The translations under genes were made by a program, and so were the position numbers. A stretch of DNA of 57,560 nucleotides from an uncultured Prevotellaceae bacterium (GTDB lineage: Bacteria > Bacteroidota > Bacteroidia > Bacteroidales > Bacteroidaceae): NCBI GenBank assembly GCA_902764705.1, contig CACWWZ010000013.1:1-57560 (forward strand). The letters run 5' to 3'. The notes below the pieces were generated by a model. That model did not search any database. It had not been told where the DNA came from and saw only the letters and a list, made by a program, of their open reading frames with translations. Positions 32,165 to 42,642 of the stretch are shown here, piece after piece. Positions within the stretch are counted from its first letter, which is position 1. The number at the start of each line of letters is the position of its first letter.

Positions 32165-32800
32165 ATGAAGAATATGACAATGAAAGCTGCTCTTTTCGAC
32201 CTGGACGGCGTGGTATTTAACACGGAACCGCAGTACTCTGTTTTCTGGGGTGCGCAGTGTCGTGAGTTCCATCCCGAGATTCCGGGACTGGAGAATATAA
32301 TCAAAGGTCAGACGCTGGTGCAGATTTATGACGCATGGTTTTCTGGACCGCTGCAGGACCAGCAGGCCGTGATTACCGCGCGGTTGGACGAATTCGAGCG
32401 ACATATGAGCTACGACTATGTGGCGGGCTTCGAGGACTATGTGCGCGGATTGCGCCGGCAGGGTGTGAAGACGGCCGTGGTGACTAGTTCGAACCAGCCG
32501 AAGATGGAGGCGGTGTATGCGAAGCGTCCTGAATTCAAGGAGCTGTTCGACGCCATTCTGACGGCCGAGGACTTCGAGCGTTCGAAGCCCGATCCGGACT
32601 GTTATCTGAAGGCTGCCCAGTGCTTCGGCATCGATGCGAATGACTGCGTGGTGTTCGAGGATTCGTTCAACGGGCTGAAGTCGGGGCGCGCGGCAGGAAT
32701 GTACGTCGTAGGACTGGCAACGACGAACGCAGTAGAGGCAATTAAACCGTTGTGCGACAAAGTGATAGAAAACTTTAGTCAATTAAAAATTGAGAATTGA
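32165..32800 (+). CDS. HAD-superfamily phosphatase/phosphoglucomutase-like
   Basis: This is a 211-residue cytoplasmic HAD hydrolase of the beta-phosphoglucomutase/phosphatase group. Motif I is FDLDGVVFNTE, motif II is VVTSSNQPK, motif III includes the Lys of ERSKPDPDCY and motif IV is VVFEDSFNGLKSG. The substrate cannot be told. ATG 32165, 32174 or 32180 could be the start. The promoter box ends at 32155, so the leader is very short in any case. The stop codon falls within a four-copy heptamer array. panB follows 12 bp later. Confidence 0.88.
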   Translation: MKNMTMKAALFDLDGVVFNTEPQYSVFWGAQCREFHPEIPGLENIIKGQTLVQIYDAWFSGPLQDQQAVITARLDEFERHMSYDYVAGFEDYVRGLRRQGVKTAVVTSSNQPKMEAVYAKRPEFKELFDAILTAEDFERSKPDPDCYLKAAQCFGIDANDCVVFEDSFNGLKSGRAAGMYVVGLATTNAVEAIKPLCDKVIENFSQLKIEN

Positions 32801-32808
32801 GAATTAAG
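32781..32808. repeat. AATTRAR heptamer array, four copies, spanning the HAD stop
   Basis: Units AATTAAA, AATTGAG, AATTGAG and AATTAAG are contiguous. The TGA stop of the HAD gene (32798-32800) lies inside the third unit, so the repeat supplies the end of the protein. Confidence 0.85.
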
Positions 32809-32812
32809 AGAT

Positions 32813-33634
32813 ATGGCAGGATATTTAGTAAGTGACAACAGGAAGGTGACGACGCATCGCTTCATGGAAATGAAGCAGAACGGCGAGAAAATCAGTATGC
32901 TCACCTCCTATGACTATACGATGGCCGGCATCGTCGACAAAGCCGGTATTGACGCGATTCTTGTGGGTGACTCTGCCTCGAACGTGATGGCCGGTAACGC
33001 CACGACGCTACCTATGACGGTGGACTACATGATTTACCACGCCCGTTCGGTGGTTCGTGCCGTGAAGCGCGCTCTGGTGGTGTGCGACATGCCTTTCGGC
33101 TCGTATCAGGTGAATGCCACCGAGGGTGTGACGAATGCCATCCGCATCATGAAAGAAAGCGGTTGCGATGCCGTAAAGATGGAGGGTGGAATTGAGATCC
33201 TGGATACCGTAAAACGTATTTTGGACGCTGGTATTCCCGTGATGGCACATCTGGGGCTGACGCCGCAGTCGATCAATAAGTTTGGTACCTATGCCGTGCG
33301 CGCCAAGGAACAGGCCGAGGCCGACAAGCTGATGAGCGACGCCATTGCGCTGGCCGATGCCGGCTGTTTCGGCATCACGCTGGAGAAGGTGCCTGCGAAG
33401 CTGGCCACGGAAGTGACCAAGGCCGTGAAGTGTCCGACGATTGGCATCGGCGCCGGTAACGGTACTGACGGACAGGTGCTGGTGGTTGCTGACATGCTGG
33501 GAATGACCGAGGGCTTCTCGCCCCGTTTCCTGCGTCGCTATGCGGACGTTGGCAATGTCATTACCGACGCTGTGGGCCGTTATGTGGAGGACGTCAAGAG
33601 CGGCGATTTCCCAAATGAGAACGAATCATACTAA
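32813..33634 (+). CDS. panB: Ketopantoate hydroxymethyltransferase
   Basis: PanB makes ketopantoate from alpha-ketoisovalerate and methylene-tetrahydrofolate, the first step of pantothenate and CoA synthesis. Its 273 residues are the usual length. Recognised motifs are [23 protein letters not shown] (metal ligand Asp), [26 protein letters not shown] and the catalytic Glu in [11 protein letters not shown]. panC and panD are not in the window. It is followed after 3 bp by the MFS gene. Confidence 0.97.
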   Translation: MAGYLVSDNRKVTTHRFMEMKQNGEKISMLTSYDYTMAGIVDKAGIDAILVGDSASNVMAGNATTLPMTVDYMIYHARSVVRAVKRALVVCDMPFGSYQVNATEGVTNAIRIMKESGCDAVKMEGGIEILDTVKRILDAGIPVMAHLGLTPQSINKFGTYAVRAKEQAEADKLMSDAIALADAGCFGITLEKVPAKLATEVTKAVKCPTIGIGAGNGTDGQVLVVADMLGMTEGFSPRFLRRYADVGNVITDAVGRYVEDVKSGDFPNENESY

Positions 33635-33637
33635 GCA

Positions 33638-34807
33638 GTGAACACACAGAACACTCCCGTACATATTAAGCTGTGGCACAAAGACTTCTGGCTGTTGGTT
33701 GTAGCCGACTTACTGCTGACGATGTCTGTATACGTGCTGATTCCCATTATGCCGCTTTGGCTGATGAACACCGAGAATTTCTCGCCCCTTGAGACGGGAG
33801 TCTCGATGGGTGCCTATGCCGTAGGTCTTTACTTGTTGGGTGCCCAATGTTCGTGGCTCGTCCAGCGCTATCGCCGTAATGTGGTGTGCATATGGGCCAT
33901 TATCTTCGTGGGACTCTCCGTAGCCATGCTGTGGTACATCGACGGACTGCGCTCGGTGTTTGTGGAATTCTGGGTAATCGTGTTGCAGCGCCTGCTGATG
34001 GGGGCCGCCTTCGGATTGGCCCAGATGGTGTTGTCGTCGACGCTGATTATCGACACCTGCGAGTCGTTTCACCGTACCGAAGCCAATCACTGTGCCGCGT
34101 GGTTCGCCCGTTTTGCCCTTTCGCTGGCCCCGATGGGCGGTCTGATGGGTTATGCGCTGTTTGGTTTCGACCAGGTGCTGTGGGGCTCCATCGGCTGTGC
34201 GGCATTGAGTGTGCTGCTCATCCGCAATGTGACGTTCCCCTTCCGGGCTCCCGAGGAGGGTGTCCATGTGGCTTCGCTCGACCGTTTCCTGTTGCCTTAC
34301 GGTTCGGTGCTGTTCTTCAACCTGCTGTTGGTGACGATGATCGTGGGAATGGTGTTGTCGCTTCCGCTGGACGTCGAGTTCTACGCCATGCTGATGGGTG
34401 GATTCCTGTTGGCTTTGCTGGCACAGCGCTTCGTGTTTCGCGACGCTGATTTGAAGAGTGAGATTGTCAGCGGACAGTTTATGTTGATTGCGGCATTGCT
34501 GATACAGATGGTTTATCCCGTGTCGCCAGTTGCCCCCTTACTGATGGGTGTGAGCGTTGGTATCATTGGGGCACGCTATCTGTTGTTCTTCATCAAGCTG
34601 AGCCGTCATTGCAAGCGCGGCACGTCGCACAGCACGTTCTTCCTAAGTTGGGAGACGGGTATCACCTTGGGACTGGCTGCCGGCTTTGCGCTGCTTTACG
34701 GACAACGCGAACTGTTGTTCGTTATCGCCATCGGGCTGGCGGTTTTCAGTCTCCTATTATATCATTTCTATACCCATAATTGGTTTATGAAGCACAAAAA
34801 CCGCTGA
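33638..34807 (+). CDS. Major facilitator superfamily transporter
   Basis: This 389-residue inner-membrane protein has about 12 helices. It starts with GTG at 33638, 3 bp after the panB stop. The early VLIPIMPLWLMN and GAYAVGLYLLGA segments and the motif-A-like basic loop (VQRYRRNVV) fit MFS drug/metabolite exporters. The substrate is unknown; position after panB hints at a pantothenate-pathway metabolite, but this is weak. The C-terminus is a short basic tail (MKHKNR). Confidence 0.88.
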   Translation: MNTQNTPVHIKLWHKDFWLLVVADLLLTMSVYVLIPIMPLWLMNTENFSPLETGVSMGAYAVGLYLLGAQCSWLVQRYRRNVVCIWAIIFVGLSVAMLWYIDGLRSVFVEFWVIVLQRLLMGAAFGLAQMVLSSTLIIDTCESFHRTEANHCAAWFARFALSLAPMGGLMGYALFGFDQVLWGSIGCAALSVLLIRNVTFPFRAPEEGVHVASLDRFLLPYGSVLFFNLLLVTMIVGMVLSLPLDVEFYAMLMGGFLLALLAQRFVFRDADLKSEIVSGQFMLIAALLIQMVYPVSPVAPLLMGVSVGIIGARYLLFFIKLSRHCKRGTSHSTFFLSWETGITLGLAAGFALLYGQRELLFVIAIGLAVFSLLLYHFYTHNWFMKHKNR

Positions 34808-34827
34808 TATACGTACTTTTTGACACG

Positions 34828-34863
34828 AAAATTTGGAAGTTTCCAATTTTATTACTATCTTTG
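34828..34863 (+). promoter_or_regulatory. Promoter of the AraC-type regulator with dyad
   Basis: TTTG (34832-34835), 20 bp and TATCTTTG (34856-34863) match the consensus. AAAATTTGGAA (34828-34838) and TTCCAATTTT (34841-34850) form a dyad over the -33 box, with one unpaired T. It is a candidate operator, possibly for autoregulation. Confidence 0.7.
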
Positions 34864-34894
34864 CGACGTAATAACTAACTGGAAACCTTTGCCC

Positions 34895-37348
34895 GTGTCA
34901 CGAAGTTATTTCCTCCGCCTGAGCATTTTGCTCGTAGCCTGCCTGCTGATGCCGACAGTTGCACGTGCTTTGGGCGATCCAGACAGGATTTTCCTGTCGT
35001 ATGACGCCTCGAACGGACTGGCCGACAACAGCGCGCAAACCATCAAGTGCACCAAGACCGGTCGTATGGTGATTTCCACCATCGGACACATCAATTTCTA
35101 TGACGGCGATAACTTCGTCCACATTGACCCTGTGGAGGAGAACATTTTCCCGTTGCCTAAATACAACGGTCACTACCACCTTTATTTCGACCGTCATCAC
35201 CACCTGTGGGTGAAGGATATGCGGCAGGTGACCTGTGTGGATCTTCTTGTCGAACACTTCGCCAAGAATGTCGGTGACATCATGAAGGAGATGGGCATGG
35301 ACAAACCGGTTGACGACCTGTTTGCCGATGTCGACAACAATATGTGGTTCCTTTCGGGCAATACCCTTTACGGAACAGATAATCACAAGCAATTCAAGCT
35401 GCGCCATGCTTCAGAACTGCACGATGTTGACGTGTATAACAAGAAGCTGCACCTGCAGTTCTATGCCAACAGCATCGTCTCGGTGTATGATATGGAGAAA
35501 GGACGCTTCCTGTACGACATTCCCGCCTTTACGGGTGACGACACCCTGCGCTATAGCAATTCGTCGGTCATTCTGCCCGACAGCAATATCTATTATCAGA
35601 TTCGCAATGGCGATAAGGAGTCGGTGCTGTTGCAACTCGACATCGAGAAGCGCCAGTGGACACAACTGATGTCGCTGCCATACCACCTGAACAATATGGT
35701 GATGAAGGACGGTGTGCTGTATATCGCTTCGGAATACGGTTACTGGGTGTACGACGTAAAAACGGGCGAGAGCCGACACATCGAAGCCATCAAGCTTTCG
35801 CGCAACCGCAAGTTGCAGACCGACATCAACACCATAGCCTTCGACCGTCAGGGTGGAATGTGGCTGGGCACCGAGCGCCGCGGCATCCTCTATTCCCGTC
35901 CTTTCCGCTCGGCCTTCACCAATTACACTTGGGAACAGCCCGAGGCTATTGCCTACGAGGCACTGCTCAGCAAGTCGATTACTGAGCAGCCTCTGTTGCC
36001 GCGTCACGTCAACTGCCAGTATTGCGACAGCCGCGGGTGGCTGTGGACAGGGCGTTATACCGGTTTGCAGTTGAATCGTCCCGGTTACAAAGACTCCATC
36101 CTGATTACCAGTGATGATGGTTTACGCAACGAGATGATCCACAGTGTCATCGAAGATGATAATCATGACATTTGGGCTGGTACCAGCTTCGGCGTTTCGC
36201 ATATCCAGATTATCAATGGCGAGGTGGGGCATATCGAGACCTACATCCAGACGGACAACGTGCCCAACGAGTCGTTTGTCAATGGCAGGGCCATGAAACT
36301 GCCTGACGGCACCATCGTCATGCAGCAACTCGACCATATCGTCGTTTTCAATCCCAAGAACATCCTTCGTGACAGTCTGACGTCGATGACGCTGGCACCT
36401 AAGTTGGTCCGGCTGATGGTGAATGGCCATGTGGTGGAACCGAACAAGGAACTCGAGGGAAGAGTGATTATCAGCAGGGCGCTCTCGCGCTTATGGGAAA
36501 TCAACGTTAACTACAACCAGAACACCGTAACGCTGGTTTTCTCGGGACTGAACTTTGCACGCCCCATCCAAACCTACTATCGTGTTCGCGTGCAAGGGCT
36601 GATGGACGAGAGGCGCACCTATTCCTTTACGAATTCAAACGGAATGGTCGATGCCAAGGGTCTTTTCCATCTGCAGATGTCGGCGCTGAAGCCCGGCAAA
36701 TACGTTGTCGAGGTGCAGGTTTCCATGGATCCCAATCACTTTGAATTGCGCCCTTACTCCTGGGTGGTCTACGTCGACGAGCCTTGGTGGCGTTCTACGG
36801 GCATATACATGCTGTTTGGACTGCTGCTCCTGTTGCTAGGTGTTGTCAATGTACTGTTTTATAATAAGAACACGCGTTTGGCCATGTTGCGCAACAACAA
36901 GGAAGACGATATTCTCCGTCGCATCAACAATTACGTGAAACGCTGCGACGAACTGCACGAAGAAGTGTTGGCGCCAACCTTATCGCTGGAATATGCAGTC
37001 GACATACAAGAAGAGAACAAGGAATTTATCGATACCATGCTTATCATCGTTCCTTACCTGCATGCACATTCTAACGAAAAGGTGTCTATGAGTAAGCTGT
37101 CGGAACTGACGGGTATGGAAATGGCGAAGCTCTTCGAACTGTTGTCGACGAACTTCTATCAAAATCCTCGACAGATGGTGGGTAAGCTTCGCATTCAGGA
37201 AGCTGCCGAGTTGTTGCGTGCAACGGATATGACTGTTGAGCAAATTGCCGATGAGTTGAAGTTCGTCAGTCCCAACTACTTCATATCCTCATTCTATCAC
37301 CAATATCGGCAAACGCCACAGGATTACCAGAATTCCAAACCTCTGTAG
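34895..37348 (+). CDS. Membrane one-component regulator: propeller, Y_Y_Y, TM helix, AraC HTH
   Basis: This 817-residue regulator resembles an HTCS protein from which kinase and receiver are missing. A signal peptide (MSRSYFLRLSILLVACLLMP, starting at GTG 34895) precedes a long periplasmic propeller and a Y_Y_Y domain. One transmembrane helix follows near 640-660 (IYMLFGLLLLLLGVVNVLF). The C-terminal AraC-type helix-turn-helix has KLRIQEAAELLRATDMTVEQIA and FVSPNYFISSFYHQYRQTPQDY. An in-frame ATG at 34820 lies upstream of the promoter, so it cannot be the start of the transcript seen. The protein must bind DNA from the membrane, as SusR does. Its target genes are not evident. Confidence 0.88.
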   Translation: MSRSYFLRLSILLVACLLMPTVARALGDPDRIFLSYDASNGLADNSAQTIKCTKTGRMVISTIGHINFYDGDNFVHIDPVEENIFPLPKYNGHYHLYFDRHHHLWVKDMRQVTCVDLLVEHFAKNVGDIMKEMGMDKPVDDLFADVDNNMWFLSGNTLYGTDNHKQFKLRHASELHDVDVYNKKLHLQFYANSIVSVYDMEKGRFLYDIPAFTGDDTLRYSNSSVILPDSNIYYQIRNGDKESVLLQLDIEKRQWTQLMSLPYHLNNMVMKDGVLYIASEYGYWVYDVKTGESRHIEAIKLSRNRKLQTDINTIAFDRQGGMWLGTERRGILYSRPFRSAFTNYTWEQPEAIAYEALLSKSITEQPLLPRHVNCQYCDSRGWLWTGRYTGLQLNRPGYKDSILITSDDGLRNEMIHSVIEDDNHDIWAGTSFGVSHIQIINGEVGHIETYIQTDNVPNESFVNGRAMKLPDGTIVMQQLDHIVVFNPKNILRDSLTSMTLAPKLVRLMVNGHVVEPNKELEGRVIISRALSRLWEINVNYNQNTVTLVFSGLNFARPIQTYYRVRVQGLMDERRTYSFTNSNGMVDAKGLFHLQMSALKPGKYVVEVQVSMDPNHFELRPYSWVVYVDEPWWRSTGIYMLFGLLLLLLGVVNVLFYNKNTRLAMLRNNKEDDILRRINNYVKRCDELHEEVLAPTLSLEYAVDIQEENKEFIDTMLIIVPYLHAHSNEKVSMSKLSELTGMEMAKLFELLSTNFYQNPRQMVGKLRIQEAAELLRATDMTVEQIADELKFVSPNYFISSFYHQYRQTPQDYQNSKPL

Positions 37349-38541
37349 CCTACCAGGCGCCATGTCCGCGCGCCCGTTCCTTTATAGTATATCAGTGCCT
37401 GATATTGGTTTCCCGTTTCGAAGAAACTGCCTTCCGATGGCGGAATGTTGCCGTCGGCATCCAGAAACTGGTAGGAATAGTAGCCCTGTTTCAACATGAG
37501 TCGGGCAGTGTATTTTCTGGTCATATTGTCGTAAGTCATCCGGTAGTGCTCGCGTTCGCTGTCGGTAGTCCAGTGTCCGCTGATGAATATGTCGCCCTCG
37601 TAGGGCACAGCCAACTCGTAGTTCACCCACACATAGTCACAGGTGAAGTTCACCTCGTGGTTGCCGCTGTTGCGGACGACAAAGGCGCCTTTGGCGGCCA
37701 CGTCAGTCAGATAGTTCTTCCTGACCGTTGCGGTGAATGGCCACGCCTCGTAGTTCTTGCCGTTCCACTCCATGCGGTCGAGTCCCATTGTCGTATGGCT
37801 CACGTCCAGCATCTCGAACTTATGGAATTCGTTGCCTGCATCGAAGATGTATGCCCGGTTGTGCTCCCACGTTAGTCCTTGGGCATTGGTGAAGTTGGGA
37901 CGGATGTTATGGCGGGCATTGTCCTCGCGCCAGTTCTGCATCACGACAGTTTGTATCTCCTCGTCAACATTATTAACGCGCAGACTGTTATACTGTACTG
38001 ACATCGACAGCTGCTGGTGGCTTTGGTTATGGTCTACGTCGGTATTCGTCGTCACACTCAGTGCGACGCCCATCAGCGGCTCCACCACGTAAAACTCCAC
38101 TTCCAGCACGCGTTCGTTGTCATAGTCTTCGTCCATCACGGTGAGCCGGTAGTTGCCGCTCATCTTCATACGACAGCGGTCGTTGGGAATCGTCAGCGCG
38201 TAGTGGGTGTACATCACCGTGGTGTTTATGCTGTTCTGGTAGTCCTCGATGGGGTTGTCATTGAATCCCTCCAGCCAGTCGCTTTCGAACAGGTCGTCAG
38301 ACACCGTCCAGTCTGCCTCGCAATGCTCCAGGCGGTAGACGAAGCGGTGGTAGTCATGCGACAGTTCGTCGAACCCGATTCGGAGCCTGTCGCCACTGCC
38401 CAGTTTCATGACGGGACGGTTCATCCAGTCGCCGTTTACCACGCTGGTCAGCGAGCGGACATTTTCCACGTAGATTCTATTGCCTGCCACACCCGTGAGG
38501 GTTGTGAAAAGCAGGGTTACAAGGACGACAAATTGCTTCAT
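37324..38541 (-). CDS. T9SS plug-like protein (DUF5103)
   Basis: This is a 405-residue exported protein. Start ATG 38541 gives a signal peptide (MKQFVVLVTLLFTTLTGVAG); the in-frame ATG at 38580 would add 13 odd residues and lie upstream of the -7 box. The beta-sandwich DUF5103 family includes the plug of the Flavobacterium type IX translocon (established for that relative). Typical segments are YRLEHCEADWTVSDDLFESDW and the C-terminal YYKGTGARTWRLVGYRGLEF. The last 25 bp overlap, tail to tail, with the end of the AraC-type regulator. Confidence 0.85.
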   Translation of the reverse strand: MKQFVVLVTLLFTTLTGVAGNRIYVENVRSLTSVVNGDWMNRPVMKLGSGDRLRIGFDELSHDYHRFVYRLEHCEADWTVSDDLFESDWLEGFNDNPIEDYQNSINTTVMYTHYALTIPNDRCRMKMSGNYRLTVMDEDYDNERVLEVEFYVVEPLMGVALSVTTNTDVDHNQSHQQLSMSVQYNSLRVNNVDEEIQTVVMQNWREDNARHNIRPNFTNAQGLTWEHNRAYIFDAGNEFHKFEMLDVSHTTMGLDRMEWNGKNYEAWPFTATVRKNYLTDVAAKGAFVVRNSGNHEVNFTCDYVWVNYELAVPYEGDIFISGHWTTDSEREHYRMTYDNMTRKYTARLMLKQGYYSYQFLDADGNIPPSEGSFFETGNQYQALIYYKGTGARTWRLVGYRGLEFW

Positions 38542-38546
38542 GGCTG

Positions 38547-38578
38547 CAAATTTAAACATTTTATTTGAGTTGACCAAC
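38547..38578 (-). promoter_or_regulatory. Promoter of the DUF5103 gene
   Basis: On the minus strand TAAATTTG (38554-38547) is the -7 box, with GTTG (38578-38575) 20 bp upstream. The -7 box ends 5 bp before the ATG, so the mRNA would be leaderless or nearly so. Confidence 0.55.
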
Positions 38579-38605
38579 ATGAAAACAAAAATAAACTTAA
38601 TTTAT

Positions 38606-38636
38606 TTTGTAATTTTGACAATTTTGTGTACCTTTG
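38606..38636 (+). promoter_or_regulatory. Promoter of gyrA
   Basis: TTTG (38606-38609), 19 bp and TACCTTTG (38629-38636) match the consensus. The leader to the gyrA ATG is about 125 nt and carries a five-copy octamer array. Confidence 0.7.
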
Positions 38637-38714
38637 TACGCTATTTGAAAACAGCGAAAATGCACTGACGGGCTTAAAAAGGCCCTTAAACGCAAAATCA
38701 CAAAAAAAATAGTT

Positions 38715-38754
38715 GGAATATCGGAATACCGTAATACCGGAATAACGTAATAAT
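38715..38754. repeat. GGAATAnC octamer array, five copies, in the gyrA leader
   Basis: Units GGAATATC, GGAATACC, GTAATACC, GGAATAAC and GTAATAAT are contiguous. The array lies wholly inside the gyrA 5' untranslated region and ends 11 bp before the ATG. Confidence 0.85.
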
Positions 38755-38765
38755 AAAAAAGATAA

Positions 38766-41312
38766 ATGGATCAGACATTTGACAACGACAGAATTGTAAA
38801 AATCAACATTGAAGAGGAAATGAAATCCTCGTACATCGACTACTCTATGTCGGTGATTGTGGCCCGTGCGCTTCCTGATGTGCGGGACGGCTTCAAACCT
38901 GTTCATCGCCGTATTCTCTACGGTATGATGGGCATCAATAACGTAAGTACACAACCTTATAAGAAGTGTGCCCGCGTCGTCGGTGAGGTGCTTGGTAAGT
39001 ACCATCCCCACGGCGACTCGTCAGTATATGGTGCACTGGTGCGTATGGCCCAGGAATGGAACATGCGCTACACACTGGTTGACGGTCAGGGTAACTTCGG
39101 TTCCGTCGACGGCGACTCACCTGCCGCCATGCGTTACACCGAATGCCGCCTGTCGAAGATGGGTGAGCATATCATGGATGACCTGGACAAGGAAACCGTT
39201 GATATGGTGAACAACTTCGACGACTCGCTGGTTGAGCCTAGCGTGATGCCAACGAAGATTCCTAATCTGCTGGTCAACGGTGGTAACGGTATTGCCGTAG
39301 GTATGGCAACCAATATGCCTACCCACAATCTGGGTGAGGTTATTGACGGCTGCTGTGCCTATATCGACAATCCCGATATCGATACCGACGGACTGATGCA
39401 GTATATTCCCGGTCCAGACTTCCCCACAGGAGCCTACATTTACGGACTGGCCGGTGTGCGCGACGCCTACGAGACGGGTCGCGGACGTATCGTGATGCGT
39501 GCGAAGGCCGAGATTGAGAGCACTGAGACTCACGACAAGATTGTGGTCACCGAGATTCCCTACGGTGTCAACAAGGCCGACCTGGTGAAGTATATTGCCG
39601 ATCTGGCCAACGAGCACAAGATTGAGGGCGTGGCCAACGTCAATGACGAGTCGGGCCGTCAGGGTATGCGTATCGTTGTCGACTGCAAGCGCGACGCCAA
39701 TGCCAACGTGCTGTTGAACAAGCTCTTTAAGATGACCGCCCTGCAGAGCTCATTCTCAGTGAATAACATCGCTCTGGTCAAGGGCCGTCCCCGTCTGCTG
39801 TCGCTGAAGGATTGTGTGAAATACTTCGTCGAGCACCGTCACGACGTCACCATCCGCCGCACGCAGTACGACCTGAAGAAAGCTCAGGAGCGTGCACACA
39901 TCCTCGAAGGATTGATCATTGCTGTGAACAACATCGACGAGGTGGTTCACATTATTAGAAATAGTAAGACTCCCAGCGACGCCCAGCGTAACTTGGAGGC
40001 TCGTTTCGAACTGGACGAGCTGCAGTCGAAGGCCATCGTCGATATGCGTTTGTCGCAGCTGACAGGTCTGCGCGTCGATCAGCTCCACCAGGAGTATGAC
40101 GACTTGATGAAGCTCATTGCCGAGTTGCAGGAGATTCTGGATAACCCAGAGCGCTGCAAGGAGGTTATGAAGCAGGACCTGCTGGAGGTGAAAGAGAAGT
40201 ATGGCGACGAGCGCCGCACCGAGATCATCCCCTTCGACCACGAGTTCAATGCCGAGGACTTTTATCCCGACGATCCTGTGGTTATCACCATCTCGCACAT
40301 GGGGTACATCAAGCGCACCAAGCTCGACGAGTTCCACGAGCAGGGCAGGGGAGGCGTCGGTGCCAAGGCCGCCCGTCATCGCGACAACGATTTCACCGAG
40401 TATATCTATCCCGCCACGATGCACAATACGCTGCTCTTCTTTACCCAGAAGGGACGCTGCTACTGGCAGAAGTGTTACGAAATTCCCGAGGGCGACAAGA
40501 ATTCAAAGGGACGCGCTATCCAGAATATGCTCAATATTGAGCCCGACGATGCCATCAATGCTGTGCTGCGCATCAAGAACTTCAATGACGAGGAGTTCCT
40601 GAAGTCGCACTACGTGATGTTTGCCACCAAGCAGGGTATCATCAAGAAGACCCGCCTCGACCAGTATAAGAATGTACGTGCTGCCGGTGTCCGTGCCATC
40701 AATATCAACGAGGGCGACGAGGTGGTAGGCGTTCGTCTGACCAATGGTCACAACGAGATTCTGCTCGCTAACCGCAACGGACGCGCTGTGCGGTTCGACG
40801 AGAACGACGTTCGCACGATGGGCCGTGTGTCTACTGGTGTCATCGGTATGCGCCTCGATGGCGGCGACGACGAGGTGGTTGGCATGGTTTGCGTCAACGA
40901 TCCGAACGTCGAGACCATCATGGTTGTCTCTGAGAACGGCTACGGCAAGCGCTCTGAGGTAGAGGATTACCGCAAGACCGCCCGTGGTGCCAAGGGTGTC
41001 AAGACCCTCGCCGTGACCGATAAGACCGGCCGTCTGGTAGCCATCAAGGTTGTCACTGACGAGAATGACCTGATGATTATCAACAAGTCGGGTATTCTCA
41101 TCCGCCTGAAGGTGGCTGATGTCCGCGTTATGGGCCGTGCCACACAGGGCGTGCGTCTCATCAACCTCGCCAAGAAGAATGACACCATCGCCAGCGTTTG
41201 CAAGGTGATGCACTCGCAGGCTGAGGATGAGGATGTAGAAGAGGCTGAGGTTTTCAACGAGGAAGTGGGTACTTCAGAGACTCCGGAGACCCCGGTCATT
41301 GACGTAGAATAA
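38766..41312 (+). CDS. gyrA: DNA gyrase subunit A
   Basis: This is the breakage-reunion subunit of gyrase, which introduces negative supercoils. It has 848 residues. The N-terminal winged-helix and tower region shows [19 protein letters not shown] and the catalytic Tyr124 in [10 protein letters not shown]. The GyrA box is QGRGGVGA, the Bacteroidetes form of QRRGGKG. Six C-terminal propeller blades follow, then an acidic tail (about 820-848). Position 89 (E. coli 87) is Gly where E. coli has Asp. gyrB is not in the window. Confidence 0.97.
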   Translation: MDQTFDNDRIVKINIEEEMKSSYIDYSMSVIVARALPDVRDGFKPVHRRILYGMMGINNVSTQPYKKCARVVGEVLGKYHPHGDSSVYGALVRMAQEWNMRYTLVDGQGNFGSVDGDSPAAMRYTECRLSKMGEHIMDDLDKETVDMVNNFDDSLVEPSVMPTKIPNLLVNGGNGIAVGMATNMPTHNLGEVIDGCCAYIDNPDIDTDGLMQYIPGPDFPTGAYIYGLAGVRDAYETGRGRIVMRAKAEIESTETHDKIVVTEIPYGVNKADLVKYIADLANEHKIEGVANVNDESGRQGMRIVVDCKRDANANVLLNKLFKMTALQSSFSVNNIALVKGRPRLLSLKDCVKYFVEHRHDVTIRRTQYDLKKAQERAHILEGLIIAVNNIDEVVHIIRNSKTPSDAQRNLEARFELDELQSKAIVDMRLSQLTGLRVDQLHQEYDDLMKLIAELQEILDNPERCKEVMKQDLLEVKEKYGDERRTEIIPFDHEFNAEDFYPDDPVVITISHMGYIKRTKLDEFHEQGRGGVGAKAARHRDNDFTEYIYPATMHNTLLFFTQKGRCYWQKCYEIPEGDKNSKGRAIQNMLNIEPDDAINAVLRIKNFNDEEFLKSHYVMFATKQGIIKKTRLDQYKNVRAAGVRAININEGDEVVGVRLTNGHNEILLANRNGRAVRFDENDVRTMGRVSTGVIGMRLDGGDDEVVGMVCVNDPNVETIMVVSENGYGKRSEVEDYRKTARGAKGVKTLAVTDKTGRLVAIKVVTDENDLMIINKSGILIRLKVADVRVMGRATQGVRLINLAKKNDTIASVCKVMHSQAEDEDVEEAEVFNEEVGTSETPETPVIDVE

Positions 41313-41406
41313 ACTTTCAAACAGAAGAATCGTCAAATAGTAAAATAGTACATAGTACATCTTGAAATAGATAATATATTAGTGTTTAACCAATAAAGAA
41401 AGACTT

Positions 41407-42621
41407 ATGAAAAAAGTAATGTTGATGGCAATCGCACTCATGGTAAGCACCATGACCTTTGCCAAGAGTGATGCGCTGAAAGCTATCACCAAGAGTAAAG
41501 ACTATGCTGAAGCAGCACAGCTGCTACAAGCTTACTTCGCTTCGCTGGCTGACAATGCCGAGAAAGCTGAAGCTTATAACCACCTCGTCGACCTGGCTAT
41601 GGCCAAGGTGTCGAACGAGACGGGTACCATCGCTGAGAACCAGCTTGCTATTCAGATGGGACAGGGCAAGGAGAAGGCATACGACACCCTCGGACTGGCC
41701 AATGGCATCTGCAACGCCATCAAGGCTGCCATCGAGTGTAACAAGTACGACCAGCTGCCCGACGCCAAGGGTAAGGTGAAGCCCCGCTTCGCTGAGAAGA
41801 ACGCCCAGCGCGTGTGGGCCGTGCGTCCAAACCTGGTGAATATCGGTCAACAGGCTGCTGCTAATGGCAACGAGGAGAACGTGCTGAAGTTCTGGGGTGC
41901 TTTTGTCGACTCTGCCGAGGATCCCTTCTTCGCTACACAGAACCACGACGCCGAGAAAGAGTACATCGGTCAGGTGGCATTCTTCGCAGGACGCTATGCT
42001 TTCCAGAATAAGGAGATGGACCGTGCCAACCGCTATTTCGAAGTTGCCAAGCGCGACCCCGAGCAGCGTGCAGAGGCTTTCAACTTCCAGCTGTATGCTA
42101 TGCGTACCAATCTGAAGACCCGCGAGGACTCAGTGAACTATGTCAACTACCTGAAGACTCTGTATGAATCGGAGCCCGAGAACGACATGATCATTGACGG
42201 CATCAACGGCATGTATGAAGGCATGAAGGACAAGGAAGCTCAAGTGGCATTCCTCGATGCTCACCTCGCCAAGTATCCCAACTCGTTCACCGCATTGGCC
42301 AACAAGGGCCTGCTTGCCATGAACGAGAATAATGCCGAGGAGGGTGCAAAGTGGCTCCGTAAGGCCAGCGAGGCTAAGGCTGACAACGCTGTCGTTTGGA
42401 CTTATCTGGGCGTTTGCCTGAACGTTCTGGCTGCCAACGCTACCGACAATGCCAGCAGCATGAAGTACTTCGACGAGGCTATTGCTGCCTTCGATAAGGC
42501 TAAGGAGCTCGACCCCGACCGTGCACAGGCTAACTGGGGCTACAACCGCTACCAGGCATACTACGGCCGCTATGGCGAGGAAGATCCAAAGACCAAGGCT
42601 GCTGAAGCTGACATGAAATAA
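41407..42621 (+). CDS. Exported TPR-repeat protein
   Basis: This 404-residue secreted protein has a signal peptide (MKKVMLMAIALMVSTMTFA) followed by alpha-helical repeats with TPR spacing. An example is the C-terminal KYFDEAIAAFDKAKELDPDRAQANWG. It is probably a periplasmic scaffold. The gene is preceded by a short junction with CAAATAGT/AAAATAGT-type repeats and no clear promoter, so it may be read through from gyrA. A strong terminator follows. Confidence 0.85.
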   Translation: MKKVMLMAIALMVSTMTFAKSDALKAITKSKDYAEAAQLLQAYFASLADNAEKAEAYNHLVDLAMAKVSNETGTIAENQLAIQMGQGKEKAYDTLGLANGICNAIKAAIECNKYDQLPDAKGKVKPRFAEKNAQRVWAVRPNLVNIGQQAAANGNEENVLKFWGAFVDSAEDPFFATQNHDAEKEYIGQVAFFAGRYAFQNKEMDRANRYFEVAKRDPEQRAEAFNFQLYAMRTNLKTREDSVNYVNYLKTLYESEPENDMIIDGINGMYEGMKDKEAQVAFLDAHLAKYPNSFTALANKGLLAMNENNAEEGAKWLRKASEAKADNAVVWTYLGVCLNVLAANATDNASSMKYFDEAIAAFDKAKELDPDRAQANWGYNRYQAYYGRYGEEDPKTKAAEADMK

Positions 42622-42642
42622 AGAAAATTTAATTGGAATAAT

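Noticed and set aside
39016-39033. Gly89 in GyrA at the position of E. coli Asp87, where a D87G change gives quinolone resistance
   Set aside because: The whole local segment ([14 protein letters not shown]) differs from E. coli and looks like a lineage-typical sequence, so no resistance claim is made. The key Ser85 is intact.
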